DNA of 27,295 nucleotides from Burkholderiales bacterium UBA2647 (GTDB lineage Bacteria; Pseudomonadota; Gammaproteobacteria; Burkholderiales; Burkholderiaceae_E): positions 5,758 through 33,052 of the forward strand of contig DENJ01000082.1 of the NCBI GenBank assembly GCA_002359635.1, in the 5' to 3' direction. This document shows, piece after piece, positions 1 to 6,698 of this stretch. The notes under the pieces are model-generated. The model saw nothing but the letters and a program-made list of their open reading frames with translations, had not been told where the DNA came from and did not search any database. How positions within the stretch are numbered: the stretch's first letter is position 1; each line of letters starts with the position of its first letter. The position numbers were made by a program, and so were the translations under genes.

Positions 1-2
1 CT

Positions 3-836
3 TCAGGAGCAAAGGCTGAGGTCGTCGAGAATAGCCCGGCTGGCCTGGTCCTGATTCAAGGTGTAGAAGTGCAGACCAGGTACGGACTCCTTCAACAAGC
101 GCTCACACATCTTGACAAGCACTTCACGGCCAAAGGCGCGAATCGATTCGCGGTCGTCGCCGTAGCTTGCAAGTTTCAGACGCATCCAGCGCGGAATTTC
201 AGCACCACAGCTCTCTGAAAATCGCATGAGCTGGGTGTAGTTGGTAATCGGCATAATACCCGGAACGATATCAATATCAACACCTTCTGCACGCACCGTG
301 TCACGAAACCTCAAATAAGCATCGGCGTTATAAAAATACTGCGTAATTGCCGAGCTCGCACCACGCCGGACTTTTCGAATGAATGCCTTCAGATCAGCGT
401 CGGGCGAACTGGCTTGAGGGTGCATTTCAGGGTATGCAGCCACTTCAAGGTGAAACTGCGCTCCATGGCGCTGACGAATGAAATCAACCAGATCTTCGGC
501 AAAGCGGAATTCGCCACCCTGCACCATGCCTGAGGGCAAGTCGCCGCGCAGCGCGACGATTCTTCGAATGCCAAGCGCGCTGTAATGATCAAGCAATTCA
601 GCAAGCTGACTGCGTTGCTGGCCCATACAGGATAGATGCGGTGCAACCTCGATCGACTCGCCGGTCATTGTTTCAACAAGCGCCAGCGTTTTGTCACGCG
701 TTGCCCCGCCCGCACCGTAGGTCACGCTAAAAAATTGCGGCTTTAACTTGGCAAGTTCAAGGCGAACCTGCCTTAGCTTTTCAAGTCCGGCATCGGTGTT
801 GGGGGGGAAAAACTCAAAACTCAGCGCCATGCTCAT
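3..836 (-). CDS. metF: 5,10-methylenetetrahydrofolate reductase
   Basis: Flavoenzyme that reduces 5,10-methylene-THF to 5-methyl-THF, the methyl donor for homocysteine remethylation to methionine in the cytosol. The 277-residue length is normal for bacterial MetF. The N-terminus has the family's SFEFFPP motif at residues 6-12, followed by VTYGAGG near residue 40 and a later RGDLP segment; these shape the TIM-barrel folate/FAD site. The ATG overlaps the stop of the upstream tlyA-type gene by 4 nt (ATGA), and an AGGAG lies 7 nt before it inside the tlyA end, so the two are translationally coupled. It closes the ahcY-tlyA-metF series and supplies the methyl group for the cycle that ahcY and metK serve. 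A run of seven C (coding strand) codes for the two prolines near residue 11 and is intact. The complete gene lies just inside the window edge. Confidence 0.97.
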   Translation of the reverse strand: MSMALSFEFFPPNTDAGLEKLRQVRLELAKLKPQFFSVTYGAGGATRDKTLALVETMTGESIEVAPHLSCMGQQRSQLAELLDHYSALGIRRIVALRGDLPSGMVQGGEFRFAEDLVDFIRQRHGAQFHLEVAAYPEMHPQASSPDADLKAFIRKVRRGASSAITQYFYNADAYLRFRDTVRAEGVDIDIVPGIMPITNYTQLMRFSESCGAEIPRWMRLKLASYGDDRESIRAFGREVLVKMCERLLKESVPGLHFYTLNQDQASRAILDDLSLCS

Positions 837-1858
837 GGAGCGCTCCTTCTTTGTGCATGTTCTATTCCGAAGGGAACTTCTCGCGCGATGTCAGCCCCGC
901 GCCTAGTCGCCGCAGCCTGTCGCTGCGACACCAAAAAATATTCCTGATTACCGGACTGTCCGGGAAGCACGCTTGCCAGCAAATCCTTTTGCACATCGAA
1001 GTGCAAGCCCAAGGTCGCAAAAGGCGCCACCAAATCTTGAAGCATGCTTTGCAGCGTCGGACTTTCGCGGAGCAGGCCATGTTTAAACCAGCGCTTTCGC
1101 AATGAAGGATCTGCACCGAGCTCAAACTGCGGCTTGATGAGGGCAATGCAGTGGCCACCCATCCGAAGGCATTGAATCGCTTGTTCAATCACATAGGATA
1201 AAGCGATAAAAGACACATCGATCACCACCCCGTCTGCGCCCCCGGCAGGCCATTGGCGATCGAAACCCGATAGATCGGCAATCAGATCGTCAAAAAGCGG
1301 ATCCCTGATCGCGGTATTGCGCGCAGGCTTTTGCCTAACCCTTGTTTTGCGATGCAGACATGGCCCGCCATCGACCGCCGCAGCACTTAAGCTTTGCTCA
1401 TCATGCAAAGAACTTAGCGATTGTTCATCATGAAATGGGTGCACCACAGGCCAGGCTTTACGAAGATTGTGGCCTTCAACACAAAAGACCCTGGGATCAA
1501 GGCGCAAGCTGTCATGCAATTGATCGTGGCCTACATCAAAGCCGAGCACCCGTGACACACCGTGCTTAAGTAAACAGTCGCTAAAACCGCCCGTGCTTTG
1601 CCCGAAGTCAACCCAATAGCCTGCTGGTTTGAGCGCTGGCCTGGCGAGAAAAACACCCTCAAGTTTGGCGCCGGCGCGAGAAACAAAATCGGTCTCGCGC
1701 GATGGCGCGAGCGTAAGGGTGGACTGCTCTGACACTTCAAAGGCTGCTTTGGTCACCCGCTCGCCGTTAACCGAGACAGCGCCATCTTGAATCAGTCGGG
1801 CTGCGGCCGATCTTGAAGCGACCAGGCCTCTTTGCAGCAAGGCCTGGTCGAGTCGCAT
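833..1858 (-). CDS. tlyA: TlyA-family SAM-dependent rRNA 2'-O-methyltransferase with an unusual internal insertion
   Basis: Predicted rRNA methyltransferase. Residues 1-60 form an S4 RNA-binding domain (RLDQALLQRGL, then a SRSAAARLIQDGAVSVNG segment). Residues 61-300 are an FtsJ/RrmJ-like Rossmann fold. The likely catalytic set is Lys65 (RAGAKLEG), Asp214 (VVIDVSF), Lys242 and Glu246 (IKPQFE). The SAM loop reads DFGQSTGGFSDCLL. At 341 residues it is about 70 longer than typical TlyA proteins. The excess lies mainly at residues 139-205, between the second Rossmann strands and VVIDVSF, and includes two copies of HDEQSLS; there is also a short charged C-terminal tail. The reading frame is open throughout and the flanking motifs are intact, so it is probably functional. 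The ATG is preceded by AAGG and follows ahcY closely. It uses SAM and releases SAH, which fits its place between ahcY and metF. The exact rRNA target is not visible. Confidence 0.9.
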   Translation of the reverse strand: MRLDQALLQRGLVASRSAAARLIQDGAVSVNGERVTKAAFEVSEQSTLTLAPSRETDFVSRAGAKLEGVFLARPALKPAGYWVDFGQSTGGFSDCLLKHGVSRVLGFDVGHDQLHDSLRLDPRVFCVEGHNLRKAWPVVHPFHDEQSLSSLHDEQSLSAAAVDGGPCLHRKTRVRQKPARNTAIRDPLFDDLIADLSGFDRQWPAGGADGVVIDVSFIALSYVIEQAIQCLRMGGHCIALIKPQFELGADPSLRKRWFKHGLLRESPTLQSMLQDLVAPFATLGLHFDVQKDLLASVLPGQSGNQEYFLVSQRQAAATRRGADIAREVPFGIEHAQRRSAP

Positions 1859-1900
1859 CAGAAGCCTTCGCGGACCGAGCAGCTTGGCTTGCTGATAAGC

Positions 1901-3358
1901 TTAGTAACGATAGGTCTCGGGCTTATAGGGCCCTTGCGCATCAACACCGATATAACTCGCCTGCTCGGGGGTAAGCTCAGTTAGTTTTGCGCCAAGTTTT
2001 TTAAGCTGTAAACGCGCAACTTTTTCGTCAAGATGTTTGGGTAACACATAGACCTTACCTGTTTCATACCGATCTTTGTATTGAAACAATTCGATTTGAG
2101 CGATCACCTGATTGGCAAACGAGGAACTCATCACATACGAAGGATGGCCCGTGCCACAGCCAAGATTAACCAGCCGGCCTTCGGCCAGCAGGATAATGCG
2201 CTTGCCATCGGGGAAGATCACATGATCGACCTGGGGCTTGATGTTTTCCCAGCGGCATTCCTTCAAGCCGGCAACATCGATTTCATTATCAAAATGACCG
2301 ATATTGCAGACGATCGCCTGATCCTTCATGCGTGCCATGTGCGCGCGGGTGATCACATCCTTATTGCCTGTTGCGGTCACAAAAATATCAGCATGCTCGC
2401 AGGCATCATCCATCGTTACGATTCGATAGCCTTCCATGGCTGCTTGCAAGGCACATATCGGATCGATCTCGGTGATCCAGACCTGTGCCGACAAGGCGCG
2501 CAAAGCCTGCGCTGAACCCTTGCCCACATCGCCATAACCGGCGACCACAGCGACTTTACCGGCGATCATCACATCGGTGGCGCGTTTGATACCGTCGACC
2601 AGCGACTCGCGACAGCCGTATAAATTGTCGAACTTACTCTTGGTGACAGCGTCATTGACATTGATCGCGCGAAAGGCGAGTTCACCATGCTCTGCCATTT
2701 GGTATAAACGCTTAACGCCGGTGGTTGTCTCTTCGGTCACGCCAATCACTGCGCTCAAATGGCGCTGATAAAACCCGGCATCCTTGGCGAGTTTTTCTTT
2801 GATTGAGGCAAAGAGCGCAGCCTCTTCTTCGCTGCCCGGATGCTCGAGAAGGCTTGCGTCACGTGCCGCTTTGGCCCCGAGATGAAGCAACAAGGTGGCA
2901 TCACCACCGTCGTCCAAAATCATATTGGTGCTGCCACCATCGGCCCACTCAAAAATCCGGTGGGTATAGTCCCAATACTCGGCCAAGGTCTCGCCCTTGT
3001 GGGCAAAGACCGGAATTCGCGCTGCAGCAATGGCCGCAGCAGCATGGTCTTGGGTTGAAAAAATATTGCAAGAAGCCCAACGCACCTCGGCGCCCAGAGC
3101 AACCAGGGTTTCGATGAGCACGGCCGTCTGGATCGTCATGTGAAGCGAGCCAGTGATTCTTGCGCCTTTGAGTGGCTGTGCGGCTGCAAACTCTTCGCGA
3201 ATCGCCATGAGACCAGGCATCTCGGTTTCAGCGATACGAATTTCTTTGCGGCCCCAATCAGCAAGTGAAAGGTCAGCAATGATGAAATCGGTAAACGAAG
3301 CCGTGGTAGCTTGTTTGACTGCGGGATGGGGAATAACTTGATTGGCTACAGCGCTCAT
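1901..3358 (-). CDS. ahcY: S-adenosylhomocysteine hydrolase (adenosylhomocysteinase)
   Basis: NAD-dependent cytosolic enzyme that splits S-adenosylhomocysteine into adenosine and homocysteine, relieving product inhibition of methyltransferases. All family landmarks are present: an N-terminal DLSLADWGRKEI segment, the NAD-binding loop GYGDVGKGSAQALR, CNIGHFDNEID, HPSYVMSSSF and the conserved C-terminus ending PYKPETYRY. At 485 residues it is the longer bacterial type with an insertion in the catalytic domain. The ATG is preceded by a strong AGGAGGG (3365-3371) at 6-nt spacing. Immediately upstream lies an SAH riboswitch, so expression should rise when SAH accumulates. It is followed by the tlyA-type gene and metF on the same strand and probably co-transcribed with them. 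Confidence 0.98.
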   Translation of the reverse strand: MSAVANQVIPHPAVKQATTASFTDFIIADLSLADWGRKEIRIAETEMPGLMAIREEFAAAQPLKGARITGSLHMTIQTAVLIETLVALGAEVRWASCNIFSTQDHAAAAIAAARIPVFAHKGETLAEYWDYTHRIFEWADGGSTNMILDDGGDATLLLHLGAKAARDASLLEHPGSEEEAALFASIKEKLAKDAGFYQRHLSAVIGVTEETTTGVKRLYQMAEHGELAFRAINVNDAVTKSKFDNLYGCRESLVDGIKRATDVMIAGKVAVVAGYGDVGKGSAQALRALSAQVWITEIDPICALQAAMEGYRIVTMDDACEHADIFVTATGNKDVITRAHMARMKDQAIVCNIGHFDNEIDVAGLKECRWENIKPQVDHVIFPDGKRIILLAEGRLVNLGCGTGHPSYVMSSSFANQVIAQIELFQYKDRYETGKVYVLPKHLDEKVARLQLKKLGAKLTELTPEQASYIGVDAQGPYKPETYRY

Positions 3359-3390
3359 GCTGCGCCCTCCTTTTCAAAAAACAAAGTGGG

Positions 3391-3481
3391 CGAGCGCCGT
3401 TGCTAAAGTCGCCCGAGATAGGCAACCTGCCCGAGCCTGGGGGTGTCCGGGGTCGGACACACCTCGCAACGCTCCTCGGGC
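3391..3481 (-). promoter_or_regulatory. SAH riboswitch upstream of ahcY
   Basis: Seen on the minus strand between metK and ahcY. The layout matches the SAH riboswitch class known upstream of ahcY in beta- and gammaproteobacteria. P1 pairs 3475-3480 (CCCGAG) with 3430-3435 (CTCGGG). P2 is a 7-bp hairpin, 3454-3460 with 3443-3449, with a 4-nt loop. The conserved GGAGCGTTGC (3466-3475) can pair with GCAACGGCGCTC (3392-3403), giving the pseudoknot. An optional P4 hairpin GTTGCC/GGCGAC pairs 3421-3426 with 3408-3413. The 3' edge lies about 30 nt before the ahcY start and its strong ribosome binding site. Members of this class turn expression on when SAH binds. Identification rests on sequence and pairing recognised by eye. 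Confidence 0.93.
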
Positions 3482-3497
3482 ATCGATTCAAGGCGGT

Positions 3498-3525
3498 ATC
3501 TTAGCGCGACTCGCTTTGGGGCCAA
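3498..3525 (-). promoter_or_regulatory. candidate sigma-70 promoter for ahcY
   Basis: On the minus strand, TTGGCC (3520-3525) and TAAGAT (3498-3503) are separated by 16 nt. This puts the predicted transcript start near 3491, about ten bases before the riboswitch, where a riboswitch-bearing transcript should begin. Each hexamer is an imperfect match, so position relative to the riboswitch is the main support. Confidence 0.5.
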
Positions 3526-3557
3526 TCGATAAACCCCAAGCTTTGGGGTTTATCGAT
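3525..3557. repeat. perfect 15-bp inverted repeat between metK and ahcY
   Basis: The arms atcgataaaccccaa (3525-3539) and ttggggtttatcgat (3543-3557) are perfectly complementary with a 3-nt centre. An outer CTCGC/GCGAG pair (3510-3514 and 3558-3562) can extend the stem across a bulge. There is no clean T-tract on either side, so a standard intrinsic terminator is not obvious. It lies about 60 nt downstream of the metK stop and touches the ahcY -35 element. It may insulate metK from ahcY or be a protein-binding operator. Confidence 0.8.
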
Positions 3558-3620
3558 GCGAGCTTCAAACAGGCTGGGTTTTTGCGAGTGCTCGCCCGAT
3601 AAAGCTTGAAACGGATGGCC

Positions 3621-4787
3621 TCAAATGCCCGCCTCGGCGCGAAGTGCTTGCGCTTTGTCCGTATTTTCCCAACTGAACTCGGGCTCGTCGCGTCCGAAGT
3701 GACCGTAAGCCGCCGTCTTTTGGTAAATCGGGCGCAATAAATCAAGCATTTGAACAATACCTTTGGGTCGCAAATCGAAGTGCCTGGCAATCAAGGCCTC
3801 AAGCTTGTCGTCGCTGATTTTGCCGGTTCCAAAGGTGGTGACCATGATCGAGGTTGGTTGAGCGACGCCGATGGCGTAACTCACCTGAATCTGGCAACGG
3901 CTCGCAAGGCCAGCAGCAACAACATTCTTGGCAACATAACGCGCTGCATAGGCAGCCGAACGATCGACTTTCGAGGGGTCTTTACCTGAGAAAGCGCCCC
4001 CGCCGTGGGGTGCTGCGCCGCCGTAAGTGTCGACGATGATCTTGCGGCCGGTTAAGCCGCAGTCGCCTTGCGGGCCGCCCACCACAAAACGCCCTGTCGG
4101 GTTCACCAAATATTTCACGTCGCCATGGAGCAGGGCTTTGGGAAGTACCGGTTTAATGATTTCTTCAATCACAGCTTCGCGCAATTGCTCGTGGGGGATA
4201 TCAGGTGCGTGCTGGGTCGATAAAACCACGGTATCAACGCTGTGAGGTTTGTCATCAACATAACGCAGCGTGACTTGGCTTTTTGCATCGGGCCTGAGCC
4301 AGGGTAGTCGACCGTCGCGGCGCAGTTGTGCCTGACGTTCAACGAGTCGGTGTGCGTAGTGAATCGCCGCAGGCATCAGCACCGGTGTTTCGTCGCAGGC
4401 GTAGCCAAACATCAAACCTTGATCGCCTGCGCCTTGCTCTAAATCAAGCCCGCGACCTTCATCAACGCCTTGCGCGATGTCCTGGCTTTGTTTGTCGTAG
4501 GCCACCATAACAGCGCAGCCCTTGTAATCGATGCCGTATTCCGTGTTGTCGTAGCCGATTCGCTTGATGGTGTCGCGGGCAACCTGAATGTAGTCAACAT
4601 TGGCACCGGTTGTGATTTCGCCGGCAAGCACCACCAGACCTGTGTTGCACAGGGTTTCGGCAGCAACCCGTGAACGCGGATCCTGCTCAAAAATCGCATC
4701 AAGAATAGCGTCTGAAATTTGATCCGAAACTTTATCCGGATGTCCCTCAGAGACCGACTCCGAGGTAAAGAAATAGCTTTTGCTCAT
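3621..4787 (-). CDS. metK: S-adenosylmethionine synthetase (methionine adenosyltransferase)
   Basis: Forms SAM from methionine and ATP in the cytosol. The 388-residue product is close to the usual 384-395. It contains the signature stretches GHPDKVSDQISDA near the N-terminus, GAGDQGLMFGYA in the central region and the glycine-rich GGGAFSGKDPSKVDRSAAY loop. I chose the ATG at 4787 because GGAGA sits 8 nt upstream and the product then starts with the typical MSKSYFFTSESVSEGHPDK. A longer in-frame reading would begin at a TTG at 4820 inside a leader hairpin and is unlikely. A perfect TATAAT lies about 105 nt upstream on the same strand. With ahcY and metF downstream it completes three of the four enzymes of the activated methyl cycle in one block; methionine synthase is not in the window. 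Confidence 0.97.
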   Translation of the reverse strand: MSKSYFFTSESVSEGHPDKVSDQISDAILDAIFEQDPRSRVAAETLCNTGLVVLAGEITTGANVDYIQVARDTIKRIGYDNTEYGIDYKGCAVMVAYDKQSQDIAQGVDEGRGLDLEQGAGDQGLMFGYACDETPVLMPAAIHYAHRLVERQAQLRRDGRLPWLRPDAKSQVTLRYVDDKPHSVDTVVLSTQHAPDIPHEQLREAVIEEIIKPVLPKALLHGDVKYLVNPTGRFVVGGPQGDCGLTGRKIIVDTYGGAAPHGGGAFSGKDPSKVDRSAAYAARYVAKNVVAAGLASRCQIQVSYAIGVAQPTSIMVTTFGTGKISDDKLEALIARHFDLRPKGIVQMLDLLRPIYQKTAAYGHFGRDEPEFSWENTDKAQALRAEAGI

Positions 4788-4886
4788 GCCACATGTCTCC
4801 AGTTCGTTGGGCGTAGCCAACTTCCCGGTGAAGCGGCGACGCTTTAGCGGAATTTAATTGCCCCGCAAGTTGTCATTAACTCGGCA
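4788..4886 (-). promoter_or_regulatory. structured 5' leader of metK
   Basis: About 100 nt of predicted untranslated leader lie between the probable start site and the metK ATG. Two stable hairpins are visible on the minus strand: AAGCG-loop-CGCTT (4831-4844) and GTTGG-loop-CCAAC (4806-4821). The second ends about six bases before the GGAGA ribosome binding site. I could not match it with certainty to a named riboswitch class; regulation by SAM or methionine is only a guess from the gene it precedes. Confidence 0.4.
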
Positions 4887-4897
4887 AATGAGATTAT
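4870..4897 (+). promoter_or_regulatory. candidate promoter for the lpxL-lpxL-dapF series
   Basis: TTGTCA (4870-4875), five of six to the -35 consensus, is followed 16 nt later by GATTAT (4892-4897), four of six to the -10. The transcript would start near 4904, about 15 nt before the ATG. Its -10 occupies almost the same bases as the metK -10 on the other strand. Confidence 0.5.
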
Positions 4898-4898
4898 A
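4893..4898 (-). promoter_or_regulatory. -10 element of the metK promoter
   Basis: A consensus TATAAT on the minus strand. The matching -35 region is poor; the best is TGGTCA at 15-nt spacing, overlapping the start of the divergent acyltransferase gene. This suggests activator help or weak constitutive activity. Predicted start site is about 4886. Confidence 0.55.
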
Positions 4899-4918
4899 GC
4901 GCTTAAGGATTCTTGACC

Positions 4919-5764
4919 ATGCCAGCTCTATTGTTCCAGTGCTTATCGCTGTTGCCTTTGCCGATGCTTTGGAGGCTTGGTGCATGGCTGGGGCGTCTGG
5001 CTTGGTTTGCTTCCTCGGCTTACCGTCGTAAAGCACTGGCGCATATGTCGCTCGCAGGCTACCCGGTTGATGGCGCCTTGCCGCGGCTTGTTCGTGAAAA
5101 CACGGGCCGGCTCATCGCTGAACTGCCTGCCGTGTGGTTCTGGTCCGACGAGCGCTTGTTTGAGCGATGTCAAAGCGCAAGTCGTGCGCTGCTCTTAGAG
5201 GCCATCGATCGGGCAAAACGCGAAAAGCGCGGTTTGCTTTTTATGACGCCTCACCTCGGTAGCTTCGAGGTGATACCGCGATACATCGCGCGGTATGTGC
5301 CGATTACGGTGCTTTTCAAACCGGCAAAACGCGCATCGCTTGATCGCTTGTTGCGCGCCGCACGCAATCGTGGTTCGGTCGATTCAGTGCCGGCTGACCT
5401 AAGTGGCGTGCGAGCACTTCTGCGCGCTTTAAAGCGCGGCGAGGCTGTCGGCTTATTGCCCGATCAAGTGCCGGGCCAGGGCGATGGGGAGCTTGCGCCG
5501 TTTTTCGGACATCAGGCCTTGACCATGACGCTTCCCCAAGGCCTGATCAGGCGGGCTAATCCGATCGTGCTGATGGCTGTTGCGCAGCGGCGCCTTGCCT
5601 CCGAAGTGATCGAGGCCGGTGGCTGGGAGATCCATTTTGAGATTTACGAGGGCAGCGCAGCACCGCAGGCGATCAACGCTGCCATGGAACAGTGGATCAG
5701 GCGACTGCCTGAGCAATACTTATGGAGTTATAACCGGTACAAAGGTACAGCAACCGTAAAGTGA
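4919..5764 (+). CDS. LpxL/HtrB-family lipid A biosynthesis acyltransferase (first of two)
   Basis: Inner-membrane-associated acyltransferase predicted to add a secondary acyl chain to the Kdo2-lipid A precursor, using acyl-ACP. The HX4E catalytic motif is visible as PHLGSFE around residue 110, and a later LLPDQVPGQGDG segment matches the family's conserved DQ block. The first 30 residues are hydrophobic and then basic, fitting the N-terminal membrane anchor. The start was set at ATG 4919, with AAGGA 9 nt upstream; the in-frame TTG at 4913 is only 3 nt from that site. The product is 281 residues, slightly short for the family (about 290-310). It overlaps the next acyltransferase gene by one base (TGATG). 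Which acyl position it modifies cannot be told from sequence, so no symbol is given. Confidence 0.9.
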   Translation: MPALLFQCLSLLPLPMLWRLGAWLGRLAWFASSAYRRKALAHMSLAGYPVDGALPRLVRENTGRLIAELPAVWFWSDERLFERCQSASRALLLEAIDRAKREKRGLLFMTPHLGSFEVIPRYIARYVPITVLFKPAKRASLDRLLRAARNRGSVDSVPADLSGVRALLRALKRGEAVGLLPDQVPGQGDGELAPFFGHQALTMTLPQGLIRRANPIVLMAVAQRRLASEVIEAGGWEIHFEIYEGSAAPQAINAAMEQWIRRLPEQYLWSYNRYKGTATVK

Positions 5765-6654
5765 TGAACGAGCGTAGCTTAGAAACCGCCACAGGCGCAC
5801 TGATTGCTGTTGCAAGGATGTTGTCGCGCTGGCCTCGCCCGTCCATGCTCAAGATGGCAAGATTCCTTGGCCTTGCCGTCTACGCTTTAGTGACTCGCCG
5901 ACGCCGCGTTGCCCTGATCAATCTTGCGATTGCGTTTCCCGAACTTACGCCGGCACAGCGTCAAGCCATCGCCAGAGAGCATACGAAAGCCTTCATCGTC
6001 AGCCTGGTTGATCGATTTGCACTCTGGGAAGGACCGATCGAACAGTTAAATCGTATGGTTCGTGTGAGTGGCTGGGCTCATGTCGAGGCCGCCCGTGAAT
6101 CTGGGCCGGTCATCATGCTTGCACCCCATTTTCTGGGACTCGATGCCGGTGGTCTCTACTTGAGTTCTAAGCTTCCGATGGTGTCGGTTTACGCCCAACA
6201 GAAAAGCCAAAGGCTGACCGAGGCCATGACCTCGGGTCGGGCACGTTTCCCGGAGACCACTCTGGTGTTGCGCAATGAGGGTCTGCGCGCCGTCTTGCGG
6301 CATTTGAAGCAGGGCAAGGTGCTTTATCTCTTGCCCGATATGGATTTGGGAGCCAGGGATTCGGTTTTCGTGCCTTTTTTTGGCCTTGACGCTGCAACGG
6401 TCACGACGCTCTCCAGGCTTGCGAGAATGACCGGCGCCCAGGTGCTGCCCACGGTCACGCGATTGCAGGCTGATCAGTACCACTTTGAAATTTTCCCCGC
6501 CTGGACTGATCTCGGCGCGCTCACGCCCGAAGCGTCGGCGCGGCGGATGAATGCATTTATCGAGGCACGTGTGCGCGAGGATCCGCATCAATACTTGTGG
6601 ACACACCGTCGGTACAAGACCCGACCGCCGGGCGAGCAGCCGGTTTATCGCTAG
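5764..6654 (+). CDS. LpxL/HtrB-family lipid A biosynthesis acyltransferase (second of two)
   Basis: A second lysophospholipid-acyltransferase-fold protein of 296 residues, paralogous to its neighbour. Its catalytic motif is HX4D (APHFLGLD, near residue 120) rather than HX4E. The later LLPDMDLGARDSVFVPFFG block and the C-terminal QYLWTHRRYKTRP segment are typical of LpxL/LpxM proteins. An N-terminal hydrophobic segment followed by TRRRR fits membrane association. The start overlaps the upstream stop as TGATG; an alternative GTG lies one codon earlier. No good ribosome binding site is seen, so translational coupling is likely. Two tandem acyltransferases suggest addition of both secondary acyl chains of lipid A, or two donor specificities. 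Confidence 0.9.
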   Translation: MNERSLETATGALIAVARMLSRWPRPSMLKMARFLGLAVYALVTRRRRVALINLAIAFPELTPAQRQAIAREHTKAFIVSLVDRFALWEGPIEQLNRMVRVSGWAHVEAARESGPVIMLAPHFLGLDAGGLYLSSKLPMVSVYAQQKSQRLTEAMTSGRARFPETTLVLRNEGLRAVLRHLKQGKVLYLLPDMDLGARDSVFVPFFGLDAATVTTLSRLARMTGAQVLPTVTRLQADQYHFEIFPAWTDLGALTPEASARRMNAFIEARVREDPHQYLWTHRRYKTRPPGEQPVYR

Positions 6655-6698
6655 AATGCGCGATCGCTTCAAGCTCAGCGTTTATTTCCGGTCGCAGG

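Noticed and set aside
798..810. Possible frameshift in metF at the seven-base homopolymer
   Set aside because: The frame is intact and encodes the conserved FFPP motif across the run.
1244..1446. TlyA insertion as a sequencing error or gene fusion
   Set aside because: The frame is open and flanking motifs are in register; the stretch has no recognisable domain of its own.
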